Shown: positions 42,317-50,930 of the stretch, piece after piece
How the letters are laid out: every line of letters begins with the position of its first letter
How positions within the stretch are numbered: the stretch's first letter is position 1
NCBI RefSeq assembly: GCF_900113005.1
Contig: NZ_FONW01000007.1
Location: forward strand, 1 to 64,000
From: Sunxiuqinia elliptica
GTDB lineage: Bacteria; Bacteroidota; Bacteroidia; Bacteroidales; Prolixibacteraceae
Length of the DNA stretch: 64,000 bases
Direction: 5' to 3'
The notes under the pieces: generated by a model
The model's database searches: none
The model's input: only the letters and a program-made list of their open reading frames with translations
What the model was told of the DNA's origin: nothing
Program-made: the position numbers and the translations under genes

Positions 42317-42958
42317 CTAGAGGTAAAGGAACTCGTTGATCAGATAATGAAAAATGTTTTCTTCAGAACCAAACCGCTTTTTGAGTCCTCGCCAGGTTTC
42401 ACGACTAAATTTGAACTCATTCCCAAGCGAATCACTGTACGTCCACCGATCGAATATATCTTTTTGCAAGGTCGCATCTTCATCGGGAGCGTCATACTTC
42501 AGTTCGCCATTTAGCCCTCTTTTTACTGAGCGCTTTTCACCATTAAATTCTTCTTCATAGGTTTCGTTGCCAAAAATATCTTCCCCAATTTCCACCTTCC
42601 CATTTCGATTGTCTTCAATCACAAGCTTGTCAAAAATATCAACCGCATACTTCGCCTTATATCCCCGGTCAAATTCATGTTCATGAATTAAACTTGTAAA
42701 CAAGTCCAGTTTCTCTTCCGGCTTATTCAACAAATCTCCATACTCCAGATCCAGGTATTTTTTCTTAAAGGTTACTTCATTGCCATTGCTATCTGAAAAT
42801 ATCAAATCATCAAAGATATTTTGCTTCAAGTAGGCCTTGTAACGTTCATCATGTGATTGATAAACTAAATTATCAAACACATCTGTTTCAATCTTTTGAG
42901 CAAACACCTGCATTCCTGCAACAACCAATAGAAAAACCAACAACACTTTTCTCATCAT
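42317..42958 (-). CDS. secreted protein with five DIFDxLxYxD repeats
   Basis: A 213-residue exported protein (signal peptide MMRKVLLVFLLVVAGMQVFA) of unknown function. The mature part has five repeats of about 17-20 residues: DVFDNLVY, NIFDDLIFSDSNGNEVTF, DIFDKLVIEDNRNGKVEI, DIFGNETYEEEFNGEKRSV and DIFDRWTYSDSLGNEFKF. Each looks like a beta-hairpin with an acidic turn, so a repeat beta structure with metal binding at the turns is conceivable. I use the ATG at 42958, which has AAAGGTG just upstream; an ATG at 42976 is possible. It stands alone, convergent with gnd. Confidence 0.8.
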   Translation of the reverse strand: MMRKVLLVFLLVVAGMQVFAQKIETDVFDNLVYQSHDERYKAYLKQNIFDDLIFSDSNGNEVTFKKKYLDLEYGDLLNKPEEKLDLFTSLIHEHEFDRGYKAKYAVDIFDKLVIEDNRNGKVEIGEDIFGNETYEEEFNGEKRSVKRGLNGELKYDAPDEDATLQKDIFDRWTYSDSLGNEFKFSRETWRGLKKRFGSEENIFHYLINEFLYL

Positions 42959-43081
42959 CACCTTTTCCGTTTTCATGTCAACCGGCTCTACAAATTTGGC
43001 GCCAAAAACGAACTCCCTTCACATAAAGATTCATCAAAAGTTCCTTGTTAACCAAAAAGGCATCATTTGAATCCCAATAAA

Positions 43082-43105
43082 AAATCCCGCATTAAGAAGG
43101 GATTT
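43082..43105 (-). terminator. terminator of the SRPBCC gene
   Basis: On the - strand AAATCCC and GGGATTT arms form a stem followed by a T-rich stretch (GATTTTTTATT). The stem overlaps the stop codon of the gene at 43104-43511. Confidence 0.75.
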
Positions 43106-43511
43106 AAGTTCTGTTTTCGCAATAATGTTTCAACCGGAACAAGAACAGGGCCCAGTTGTAATTACACCATCTGTAAAAGTCAGTTAGTTCTCTCCAGTCG
43201 AGATGTTTGAGGACGACTGTTGTTACTCCATCTTTCTCTGATAACGCGATGAAAATTCGTGTACCTATCCATTCCTTATCAGATTCAACGCATTCCCAAA
43301 CAACTTTTTGATTCTCCTGCAATTCAACAGTTCTCAATTTCGTCAGGTAGCCTTCGTCAAAATCAAATTCATTGATAAACCCAATTTCGGCTTTGACCTT
43401 CAATTTATTTGTCCAAACATTTCCCAAACCTTCTTCAGTTGTTAACGCATGGTATACCGTTGACGCAGGAGCTTTTAGGTAATTGATGTGTTCAATATCA
43501 ACCATCTGCAT
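43104..43511 (-). CDS. SRPBCC (AHSA1/START-like) domain protein
   Basis: A 135-residue single-domain protein of the helix-grip SRPBCC superfamily. Features are the N-terminal INYLKAPASTVYHALTTEEGLGNVWTNKLKVKAEIG and the C-terminal YNWALFLFRLKHYCENRT helix, as in AHSA1-like proteins. These bind hydrophobic ligands or act in stress responses; no specific role can be given. A second in-frame ATG at 43505 is an equally good start. It follows the VOC gene by nine bases and probably shares its transcript. Confidence 0.83.
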   Translation of the reverse strand: MQMVDIEHINYLKAPASTVYHALTTEEGLGNVWTNKLKVKAEIGFINEFDFDEGYLTKLRTVELQENQKVVWECVESDKEWIGTRIFIALSEKDGVTTVVLKHLDWRELTDFYRWCNYNWALFLFRLKHYCENRT

Positions 43512-43520
43512 TGAGTATCT

Positions 43521-43904
43521 TTATTTCATCGAGTGTAAACCAATGGTATTTCCTTCGGTATCTACCAACAGAGAAATAAAACCATGTTCTCCGATAGACA
43601 TTTTGGCTTGGTGCACTTGTCCTCCACTGGCAACGACACGGCTTTCCTCCACGGCACAATCTTCACAGCCGAAATAGACAATTGTACTGTTTCCTCCAGC
43701 TTTCACACCATCCATTTTAACCAAGGCCCCCACAGCACCATAGCTTTCCATATCACCAGGAAATCCTTTCATCACAACAGATTGATCGGAAGGATCTGTC
43801 ATATCTTCCATCTGAAAACCGAATACTTTCTCATAAAATTTGGCGGCTCGTTCTATATTTTCCACATAGATCTCGAACCATACTACAGGATTCTGTTTCT
43901 TCAT
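43521..43904 (-). CDS. VOC-family (glyoxalase/bleomycin-resistance-like) protein
   Basis: A 127-residue vicinal-oxygen-chelate protein with two beta-alpha-beta-beta-beta modules: VVWFEIYVENIERAAKFYEKVFGFQ and, in the second half, VASGGQVHQAKMSIGEHGFISLLVDTEGNTIGLHS. Members bind a divalent metal and include dioxygenases, isomerases and resistance proteins; the substrate here is unknown. It probably forms an operon with the SRPBCC gene downstream, a combination often seen in small stress or detoxification units. Confidence 0.88.
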   Translation of the reverse strand: MKKQNPVVWFEIYVENIERAAKFYEKVFGFQMEDMTDPSDQSVVMKGFPGDMESYGAVGALVKMDGVKAGGNSTIVYFGCEDCAVEESRVVASGGQVHQAKMSIGEHGFISLLVDTEGNTIGLHSMK

Positions 43905-43980
43905 TTTTTAAGCTTTTATAAATTTATATTACACAAAGCTCAAAAAACAGAACCAGAAAAATCTTGTCATAAGATAAGTT

Positions 43981-44562
43981 TTAAGCCTCTTTGGCAATTT
44001 CCTTTCTAATTCGACTTAAGGAAGTGTCGGTGATGCCTAAATAGGTAGCGATGTGCTTTAACGGAACCTGTTTGATTATTTGTGGTTTTTCGCGCAACAG
44101 ATTCAAATACCGCTCGGTAGCCGTCAAGGTTATCATCCCAATAGACCGTTGTTTGGAAGTTAGCAGCTGGCTCGCCATCCAAGCTCTTCCCCACTCTCTG
44201 AATCCTTCTATTTTATGAAACAGCTCCTGAAAAGTTGGGTATTCAATCTTCCACAAAACACCATCGCTTAGTGCTTGAATATTTTCCATAGCCGGAATTC
44301 GTTGAAACAAGGAAGACACATCAATCAAAACATCGCCATCAATGAAAAAATCGGTGGTAATTTCGTCGCCACTGTAGTTAAAGACAAATGACCGAAATAG
44401 CCCTTGCTCAACCAAATAGTATTCGTTACACCTTTCGCCAGAACTGATGATAAGATCATTTTTCGAAAATGCGACCTGAGTATGTACGGCTTTGATTTCG
44501 TCATACTCCTCTTTCAAAATTGTCGGATACTGATAGGCTTTTTCAAATAAAGAATCTTTCAT
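43981..44562 (-). CDS. Crp/Fnr-family transcriptional regulator
   Basis: A 193-residue regulator with an N-terminal cyclic-nucleotide-binding fold (FSKNDLIISSGERCNEYYLVEQGLFRSFVFNYSGDEITTDFF) and a C-terminal winged helix with LKHIATYLGITDTSLSRIRKEI as the recognition part. It has no Fnr-type cysteine cluster, and the nucleotide-binding arginine motif is not obvious, so the ligand is unknown. Bacteroidota genomes carry many such proteins. It lies 76 bases upstream of the VOC gene on the same strand and may control it. Confidence 0.87.
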   Translation of the reverse strand: MKDSLFEKAYQYPTILKEEYDEIKAVHTQVAFSKNDLIISSGERCNEYYLVEQGLFRSFVFNYSGDEITTDFFIDGDVLIDVSSLFQRIPAMENIQALSDGVLWKIEYPTFQELFHKIEGFREWGRAWMASQLLTSKQRSIGMITLTATERYLNLLREKPQIIKQVPLKHIATYLGITDTSLSRIRKEIAKEA

Positions 44563-44788
44563 TAGAAGGCTTCGATTTAGTAACGAATTGATTCACATCA
44601 ATCATTTGCATGGGATGATCTATTATCACCTATTTTCAACACTTATAAACTAAAGTTTGTTTATTTTAAGAGGGGTAAACGACTTGTAGTTATCACTTGC
44701 CAGGCAAAAGCACTAGCTTTTAGATTTTCATTGGGTAAGCTGTAAAAATAAATGCTCAAACATATTGCCGGAAACTAAAAAAAGATTT

Positions 44789-44807
44789 TACTTTGTATTT
44801 CAAAGTA
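44789..44807. promoter_or_regulatory. operator 1 of the wHTH-creD unit
   Basis: TACTTTG-N5-CAAAGTA, a 19-bp perfect dyad with five-base spacer TATTT, ending 15 bases before the ATG of the membrane protein gene. The same dyad lies at 45761-45779. Its left arm resembles a -7 box, so binding would block transcription or the translation start region. Confidence 0.7.
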
Positions 44808-44822
44808 CTTTTAAAGCAAACT

Positions 44823-45452
44823 ATGAAAACGACCAATCAATACTTGGATGAGATCAAAGAGATCAAAAAAATGATGGAACAGTCAACCCGATTCCTTTCT
44901 CTTAGTGGATTATCGGGCGTTCTCATTGGCATCTATGCGCTCATTGGCGCATTCATTGCCTATAAAATGATCTACTTGCCAGGCCCTCTGGAGTACCGAA
45001 AAGTTTATGCCAATGAAATTACCAATGAATTGTTTTTGCTGGCGGGCTTAGTCCTGCTAGTTTCCTTGTCAACCGTTTTCTGGCTTACCTTCTCGAAAAT
45101 AAGAAATACGAATCAGAAGTTTTGGTCAGCAAGCTCACGACGCTTGCTTATTAATTTGGCAATCCCGCTAATCACAGGTGGTATCCTGATTTTGATTTTC
45201 TCGTATCGCGGTGTACACGCGGTGATTGCTCCATTCTGTTTGATTTTTTATGGTCTGGCACTAGTCAATGCTGCAAAATATACCCGGCAGGAAATTTTCT
45301 ATATGGGCCTCGTTGAAATTGGCTTAGGCTTACTTTCTGCGGTTTTCCCCGGCATGGGAATTGTTTTTTGGGCCTTGGGCTTTGGCCTTGTTCATATTAT
45401 TTACGGAACAGTCATGCATTTTCGCTACGACAGAAAAATTGAACAAGCGTGA
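44823..45452 (+). CDS. integral membrane protein of a wHTH-CreD unit
   Basis: A 209-residue protein with a short cytoplasmic N-terminus (YLDEIKEIKKMMEQSTRFLSLSG) and six predicted transmembrane helices. No catalytic motif is seen. I use the ATG at 44823; the longer frame from a TTG at 44793 would run through the operator. It overlaps the wHTH gene by four bases. To my recollection such proteins often precede a wHTH regulator in Bacteroidota, where they are annotated only as hypothetical. Confidence 0.78.
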   Translation: MKTTNQYLDEIKEIKKMMEQSTRFLSLSGLSGVLIGIYALIGAFIAYKMIYLPGPLEYRKVYANEITNELFLLAGLVLLVSLSTVFWLTFSKIRNTNQKFWSASSRRLLINLAIPLITGGILILIFSYRGVHAVIAPFCLIFYGLALVNAAKYTRQEIFYMGLVEIGLGLLSAVFPGMGIVFWALGFGLVHIIYGTVMHFRYDRKIEQA

Positions 45453-45745
45453 AAAACATCTTTCAAAATCTGGATAAAGCATTTGAGAACAAGCTGAGAT
45501 TGGGTATCATGTCCATTCTTTCCGTCAATGCATCAATCTCTTACAACAGTTTAAAAGAGACGCTGGAAGCGACTGATGGAAACTTGGCTAGCCACTTGAA
45601 ACATCTTGAAAAAGTGGGCTACCTGTCGGTGACCAAAAGCTTTATCAACCGCAAACCCAATACTGAGTACTCCATTACCGATGCCGGACGAATTGCGTTT
45701 GAGAAACATTTAAGTGCACTTGAAGCCATCATAAAAGGCTTATAA
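45449..45745 (+). CDS. winged-helix transcriptional regulator
   Basis: A 98-residue wHTH of the ArsR/MarR-like HTH_34 type: FENKLRLGIMSILSVNASISYNSLKETLEATDGNLASHLKHLEKVGYLSVTKSFINRKPNTEYSITDAG covers helix-turn-helix and wing. It begins with a GTG that overlaps the stop of the membrane protein gene. No sensor domain is present, so signal input may come from the membrane protein. The identical dyads before the first gene and before creD are its most likely targets, giving autoregulation. Confidence 0.88.
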   Translation: MKNIFQNLDKAFENKLRLGIMSILSVNASISYNSLKETLEATDGNLASHLKHLEKVGYLSVTKSFINRKPNTEYSITDAGRIAFEKHLSALEAIIKGL

Positions 45746-45760
45746 TTTTTTTTAACCATC

Positions 45761-45779
45761 TACTTTGAAATGCAAAGTA
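45761..45779. promoter_or_regulatory. operator 2 of the wHTH-creD unit
   Basis: TACTTTG-N5-CAAAGTA with spacer AAATG, located between the wHTH stop and the creD ATG (28 bases before it). The arms are identical to those at 44789-44807 and are followed in both cases by CTTT. Confidence 0.7.
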
Positions 45780-45807
45780 CTTTATAAAATAATTAAAACA
45801 GATAAAC

Positions 45808-47127
45808 ATGAAAACACAACAACTACTGGAAGAAAAGGTAAAGAGCAAGAGCTTCAGATTTAGCGTAAAGCTCATGACAATTGGCCTAATCATTCTTATT
45901 TTACTCATTCCCAAAATGATGATCATGGGATTGATTCATGAACGCAAAATGACTTCAGAGTCAGCGCAAATGGAGGTTCACAAATCGTGGTCGTACCAGC
46001 AAACGATTCGTGGCCCAATTCTCACCATCCCTTATGTCGAAAAAGTCATCGATAAAGATGGAAAGCTCGTTAAGGAAGAGCACCATGAGTATCACGTACT
46101 CCCGAAAACACTCGACATTCAGGGTGAACTATTTCCCAAAGAGCTGAACCGGAGTATTTACCACAGCATTGTTTATGAAAGCGCTATAAGTCTCAATGGG
46201 CAATTTGAAAAGCTGGATTTGGAGCACTTACCCATGAGTCTGGAAGACATCAAATGGGATCAGATCAGGCTGTCAATTGCTGTTGGCGACTTGCGGGGCA
46301 TTAGTTCGGCAGTAGCCCTAAAATGGAACGATCAGCAACTTCCCTTCTCTCCCGGCATGAATAAGCCCACGCTTGGCACCAATGGTATTTCATTGATCTT
46401 ATCTGAAAACAACATCAAAACCATGCCGGCTGAATTTTCCATCCAACTCGAACTTAAAGGCTCCAACGCCATCTCGTTTGCACCGCTGGGAGAAACAACA
46501 AATGTAAGTTTGTCGTCAAGCTGGAACGATCCCAGTTTTCAAGGGCTGTTTCTTCCAACCGACCGCAATGTAAATGAAAAAGGCTTTACGGCCGAATGGA
46601 AAGTCTTAAACTACAACCGTGATTTTCCGCAACAGTGGACAGACAATGCCTACGACCTAAAATCAAGCGACTTTGGGGTTGCTTTGGTTGATGTGGCTGA
46701 CCACTATCAAAAGAATGAACGAACAGCCAAGTATGGCATCATGATTATTGTTTTCGTCTTCTTATCCTTCTTCCTAAATGAAATCATCACCAAGCAGCGC
46801 GTTCACCCCTTTCAATACATCCTGGTTGGTTTTGCCATCCTGGCCTTTTACCTGCTGTTGCTTTCTTTTTCAGAGCACGTTGGGTTTAACCTGGCTTATC
46901 TCATTTCTGCCGTGTCCGTTATTGGCATGGTGTTTATCTATTCCCGATCGTTCTTAAAAACCTGGCTAAGCTCCATTGCATTAACCAGCATTTTATCCGT
47001 TGCATTCCTCTTTATTTTCATTCTGCTGCAACTGGAATCCTTTGCCCTATTGGTTGGAAGTATTGGCCTGTTCCTGATTTTAGGCCTAACCATGTTCTTT
47101 ACCAGAAGAATCAACTGGTACGAATAA
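45808..47127 (+). CDS. creD: CreD-family inner-membrane protein
   Basis: A 439-residue CreD (cell envelope integrity) protein. One helix near residue 25-45 is followed by the diagnostic SAQMEVHKSWSYQQTIRGPILTIPYVEK, a periplasmic domain with LFPKELNRSIYHSIVY, and about six C-terminal helices starting near YGIMIIVFVFLSFFLNEI. In enteric bacteria CreD belongs to the CreBC regulon and its deregulation affects envelope and beta-lactam tolerance; the biochemical role is unknown. Here it is tied by operator sequence to the wHTH gene just upstream instead of a CreBC system. Confidence 0.92.
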   Translation: MKTQQLLEEKVKSKSFRFSVKLMTIGLIILILLIPKMMIMGLIHERKMTSESAQMEVHKSWSYQQTIRGPILTIPYVEKVIDKDGKLVKEEHHEYHVLPKTLDIQGELFPKELNRSIYHSIVYESAISLNGQFEKLDLEHLPMSLEDIKWDQIRLSIAVGDLRGISSAVALKWNDQQLPFSPGMNKPTLGTNGISLILSENNIKTMPAEFSIQLELKGSNAISFAPLGETTNVSLSSSWNDPSFQGLFLPTDRNVNEKGFTAEWKVLNYNRDFPQQWTDNAYDLKSSDFGVALVDVADHYQKNERTAKYGIMIIVFVFLSFFLNEIITKQRVHPFQYILVGFAILAFYLLLLSFSEHVGFNLAYLISAVSVIGMVFIYSRSFLKTWLSSIALTSILSVAFLFIFILLQLESFALLVGSIGLFLILGLTMFFTRRINWYE

Positions 47128-47151
47128 AACACCCCTTCCTTAGGCTTTTCT

Positions 47152-47180
47152 TGATCGGATGACTGCAAGTCGTCCGGTCA
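47152..47180. terminator. hairpin after creD
   Basis: TGATCGGATGACT and AGTCGTCCGGTCA pair along 13 positions with two G-U pairs and a three-base loop. No T run follows. It is 24 bases after the creD stop and could be a terminator or a repeat element; nothing else is seen before the convergent gene. Confidence 0.45.
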
Positions 47181-47296
47181 GGAAGCTGGGAAGGGTATCT
47201 GCAAATAGAACTTGAAGTTTAACTTAGGTCCCAAAGGCTTGACTCCAAGCCCTGCGCTACCTTAGCAACTTCACATCCATCAGCACATTTACCAAC

Positions 47297-49081
47297 TCAG
47301 TCATTATCTTCTCTTGCCACTTCCAGTGCTTTTTCCAGGAATTCATCACGTCCTTCTTTTACTCCCTGAATTGTTTTTTCTACATAGATATTGGGTAGCA
47401 CTCCGATGCCATGATGTTGTGTTCCATCATGTTTGACAACTTTCATTCCTGTCCAGCTAATTTTATATCCACCGGGCAAACTAAACAAATTAACATTTCC
47501 ATTTGTCCCTGCAGTAGGTTGGCCAACGATGGTTGCAAGCTTATATCCTTCGATGTATCCCATGTAACTTTCGGCATAACTTATCGCACGTCCGTTGGTA
47601 ATAAAAACCACATTTTTATCCCCCAGATAGGGCTTTTTTGCGGTCATGGAGCCAATCCAATTAGACTTATAATACCCAACAACTTTGTTCTGATCTGGAT
47701 AAACAATTTTTGGTCTTTGCATCCAAGCAGAGGTTGTATCATCAATAGCTAATAAATGTCGAATAAAACCATGATTACCTTTAGGGTATCCTCTCAAGTC
47801 ACATATGATTGATTTACATTCTTCCAGTTGAGGTAAAAGTTTATTAATGGTATCCATTGCTATTTGATCGAGATTCAGATACCAAATATCAGGTTCTATT
47901 TCTTTATATACATCTTTCTCAAATCTTGCTTTCTGCAACCAGTAATTTGGATTAGCAGTTCGTTCTAGTTTATGCTCTTTTCCTTCAATCACAACATTCA
48001 ATTCACTCTCCTCCTGACCAATAAGGCTTTGGATTCTGGCCTTATAACGCAACCATCCATCGGTCGCCGCAGAAATCCTCGAATAAGTTTCTTCAAAATA
48101 CTCCTCCGAACTTTTCCCATCGATATGGGTAACAATATCTCCAACGTGAATGGAGTCATAGTATTCGGCCACCTTTGTAACGACCAGTTTGTTTTCAATC
48201 CATTCCCAAGCAATTGAGGGGGCATAATCTTTACTCAGTGATTTATTAGAAACGGAAATATGTCCATCCTGGAGAGTAGCCGTAAACTTTCTTAGAGTAA
48301 CCAGATGATCGAATTTTGACGTATCAATATAACTCTGTGCTATTGCGTTCTTAAATTCAGCTTCCCAGTCGACCTCGACAACATCAAAATAGGGGTAAAA
48401 ATGTTGAAAGACATTAAACACATTGACCATATTTCCCAGTCTTAAATACGGATCTTCCACCTTGGCGTTATTGGTGTCTTTTAGTTTTTCTTTTAACTCT
48501 TCAAGTCTAGTTTCATCGGCCCTTGGGAAGGTTGATTCCTTATTACCATATAGCACGATTGGAATCCGACAATATATTCCATCTCCAACTTGTTTAATTA
48601 CACTCTCGCCAAACTTGGGCTCGTATTCAAATAGTTGCTTAATCCCCATTGCACTGTCCCGATTAATCCGCCAACTTGCATAGGGACTTCTTTTGCTATC
48701 CATTCCTATACTTACGCCTACATGTTGCCAATATACAGGCGCATACTGCTCTTTATTTTCAGGAATGATATCCTTTAGTTCAGTATCAAGAATCGTCTTG
48801 TCTTCGGCAAACGTTATGGATGGCGCAATGGGTTTAAATAACCGATTCAGTGTATTTACGATATCCTCCTTTGTTCTGCACTGATCAATTTGGGAGGCAC
48901 CATATATTGAAAATTTCTCCCAATCAATTTGAGATGCTTCATCACTTGGATGAAAATATTTGACATATCCGTAAACTTTGGCAAAAGTCACCATATTTTC
49001 AATCTTCTTACTCTCATTTTGACAACCCAAAAACGAGAAAAGAAAAATTACAAATCCGATCCTATAAATTTGTTCTTTCAT
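47297..49081 (-). CDS. S41-family peptidase lipoprotein
   Basis: A 594-residue exported lipoprotein (lipobox Cys at residue 20, FSFLGC) with an S41 tail-specific protease-like architecture. A helical N-terminal part is followed by a PDZ-like region with VAEYYDSIHVGDIVTHIDGKSSEEYF, then the peptidase core with ICDLRGYPKGNHG, VVFITNGRAISYAESYMG (the Ser of AISYAE is the presumed nucleophile) and VGQPTAGTNGNVNLFSLPGG. The Lys of the catalytic dyad is not obvious to me. It lies alone; the target is probably periplasmic or cell-surface protein. Confidence 0.85.
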   Translation of the reverse strand: MKEQIYRIGFVIFLFSFLGCQNESKKIENMVTFAKVYGYVKYFHPSDEASQIDWEKFSIYGASQIDQCRTKEDIVNTLNRLFKPIAPSITFAEDKTILDTELKDIIPENKEQYAPVYWQHVGVSIGMDSKRSPYASWRINRDSAMGIKQLFEYEPKFGESVIKQVGDGIYCRIPIVLYGNKESTFPRADETRLEELKEKLKDTNNAKVEDPYLRLGNMVNVFNVFQHFYPYFDVVEVDWEAEFKNAIAQSYIDTSKFDHLVTLRKFTATLQDGHISVSNKSLSKDYAPSIAWEWIENKLVVTKVAEYYDSIHVGDIVTHIDGKSSEEYFEETYSRISAATDGWLRYKARIQSLIGQEESELNVVIEGKEHKLERTANPNYWLQKARFEKDVYKEIEPDIWYLNLDQIAMDTINKLLPQLEECKSIICDLRGYPKGNHGFIRHLLAIDDTTSAWMQRPKIVYPDQNKVVGYYKSNWIGSMTAKKPYLGDKNVVFITNGRAISYAESYMGYIEGYKLATIVGQPTAGTNGNVNLFSLPGGYKISWTGMKVVKHDGTQHHGIGVLPNIYVEKTIQGVKEGRDEFLEKALEVAREDND

Positions 49082-49187
49082 CTTTTGTTATTCTTTTTAT
49101 TAGTCACTTACTAGTTGTCCGGTGTCAGATAGCCATCAACAGGGGAGCCAATCCAGTTATATTTTAGACCTCGTGTTATTATATTTC

Positions 49188-49517
49188 TCAAACACTTTTC
49201 TTTTGTACTAATTTTTGAGTCGTGCCAGTTGCAATGATTGTGGAAATGACTGATAGGATCATTGAAGTCAAGTTGATTGTTTGGAGTCGTTGGAGTGTAT
49301 CATCATTCTGGTCATTTATAGCAGAACCTTTTATTGTTTCAAGCTCCTCTAAATAATTGATCGTTTCTCCAAGAGTTAGTGGTCTTTTGAGTTCAACAGC
49401 TGTTCGTATTTGAAAGCTTTCATCCGTGTATGATTTGATGTATTTCAAATAAAGTCCAGACGAAATCCCGACAATAGAAATAACCAGCAGTAGAATCAGG
49501 TAAGTTTTGTTTTTCAT
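49188..49517 (-). CDS. small single-pass or two-pass membrane protein, unknown
   Basis: A 109-residue protein with an N-terminal hydrophobic helix (YLILLLVISIVGISSGLYL), a central polar region (ELKRPLTLGETINYLEELETIKGSAINDQNDDT) and a second hydrophobic segment (MILSVISTIIATGTTQKL). I choose the ATG at 49517 over a TTG two codons upstream. No recognised family. Downstream, 49561-49689 holds only an unusual nine-G run (49603-49611). Confidence 0.55.
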   Translation of the reverse strand: MKNKTYLILLLVISIVGISSGLYLKYIKSYTDESFQIRTAVELKRPLTLGETINYLEELETIKGSAINDQNDDTLQRLQTINLTSMILSVISTIIATGTTQKLVQKKSV

Positions 49518-49689
49518 AGTCAATTTTTGGTTCGGAAGCTTTTTATATATTCTTGTTTTTTTAGCTTATTAATGACGGCGGTTCGCCCATATAAAGATCC
49601 TTGGGGGGGGGAGTGTTGTATATTCACTTTTCTAGTTCTGCTTCAATTTTTCCCGGGAGCTGAACTTTCAAAACTCACCTAAGCCTATG

Positions 49690-50361
49690 CTACTTCATTA
49701 TGGCTTGCTGTGCTTTGCTTTTTTCTTCGGTTATTTCAAGTGTTTTCTGTATTTGCCATAATAATCTATCACGAGAACCTCTATCAAGTGCTCTTTGACC
49801 ACTCAACATACTCGAAAAGAAAACAGGAGTATCTGAAAGAAGAGTCCCTTTTGAAAATCTAAATGTTCCTACAATATCATCCCAGTACAGAGAATATCCA
49901 CACCATTCAGAGCCTATGAGCAATTCCCGAGAAAAAGTATTTGCAACAACAATTATTTTTGGATTACTATTTTCGATAACATATTTAGATAGCTCCAAGT
50001 TCTTCTTTATAAACTCTCGAACATCTGGTTTTCTGCTCAATTTTTTGATAACAGATTGTTTGGTCTCTCGTAATATCAATAAATCATAGTGTGTCCAACT
50101 TACATCATATTCTAATTTATCATGAAATCGCTCTATTTGTTTAAAGTAGGCATAACATGTTTGTTGATATTCGTCATAAAATAATCTCTCTGACATTTGA
50201 TAATCTTGGTGCGGGTACGATGGATTTAATCCAATATACATTACCGAATTATTATTTGTTTCCTTTGTTATCCAATACCCTCTATTAGCGTAATGCTCTA
50301 TTGCCTCAGAGGTATTTTCGAATAAATCATCAAATTTGCTTTTTAGGATTTCAATATTCAT
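49690..50361 (-). CDS. hypothetical protein with GLNPS motif
   Basis: A 223-residue soluble protein. Two parts recall the uracil-DNA-glycosylase-like fold: VMYIGLNPSYPHQDYQ near residue 41, similar to the GxxPG/GlNPS entry motif, and KIIVVANTFSRELLIGSEWCGY in the middle. The C-terminal half has FFSSMLSGQRALDRGSRDRLLWQIQ. The catalytic residues of genuine glycosylases are not clear, so I assign no activity. AT-rich compared with guaB nearby and without operon partners. Confidence 0.6.
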   Translation of the reverse strand: MNIEILKSKFDDLFENTSEAIEHYANRGYWITKETNNNSVMYIGLNPSYPHQDYQMSERLFYDEYQQTCYAYFKQIERFHDKLEYDVSWTHYDLLILRETKQSVIKKLSRKPDVREFIKKNLELSKYVIENSNPKIIVVANTFSRELLIGSEWCGYSLYWDDIVGTFRFSKGTLLSDTPVFFSSMLSGQRALDRGSRDRLLWQIQKTLEITEEKSKAQQAIMK

Positions 50362-50678
50362 ATTATTCTTGCTTTGTAGTAAAAAAACATTGATATAACA
50401 TCAGTCTCCTTTATGAACTCATAAAATTTCTCATTTTGTTGGTCAAAAAAAATCCATGTTTGTTATATGTTTTTTAAGTAATTTTTGGCGTAGTTACATA
50501 TACACTATTCTTATTGTACATACCAAAAGTCTTCTTTCCTCTTCGAATATATAAAATATGTTTATCAAAATAAATGACTTAGTCAGCTAATTTTATGAAT
50601 TTGCTTTTTCGGCCCCCAACAGGCACGCAAAGGGCATCCCTCCAACAACTCGACACGAACTAACTGATTTACTGCCCC

Positions 50679-50930
50679 CTGCAACCGTGCAACAAGCCAG
50701 AAACTTTTGTGGCTTGCTTCCCGCAATCCTGCAGCAAGCATGAAATTTCCGTAGTTCGCTTGCCGCAGCGCTGTAACATGCCAGAAATTTTCGTGGATAG
50801 CTTGCCGCAGCTGTGCAACAAGGAAAAAACTTTCGTAGCTGACCTGTCGCAGCCGTGCAGCAAGCAAAAAATTTTGGTGGCTAGGCTGTCGCACGCCTGC
50901 GGCAGGGTCGCAAACTGATTTGCTTGGGTC
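50679..50930. repeat. tandem array with 42-bp period
   Basis: Six degenerate units begin at 50679, 50721, 50763, 50805, 50847 and 50889, exactly 42 bases apart. Typical unit start is CCGCAGCGCTGTAACATGCC followed by GAAATTTTCGTGG-like sequence. The period is twice that of the array at 14963-15245, and the GCGCTGTAACATGCC part looks related to that array's GCGCTTAAATTGCC. Both strands stay open (14 codons per unit). Confidence 0.85.
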
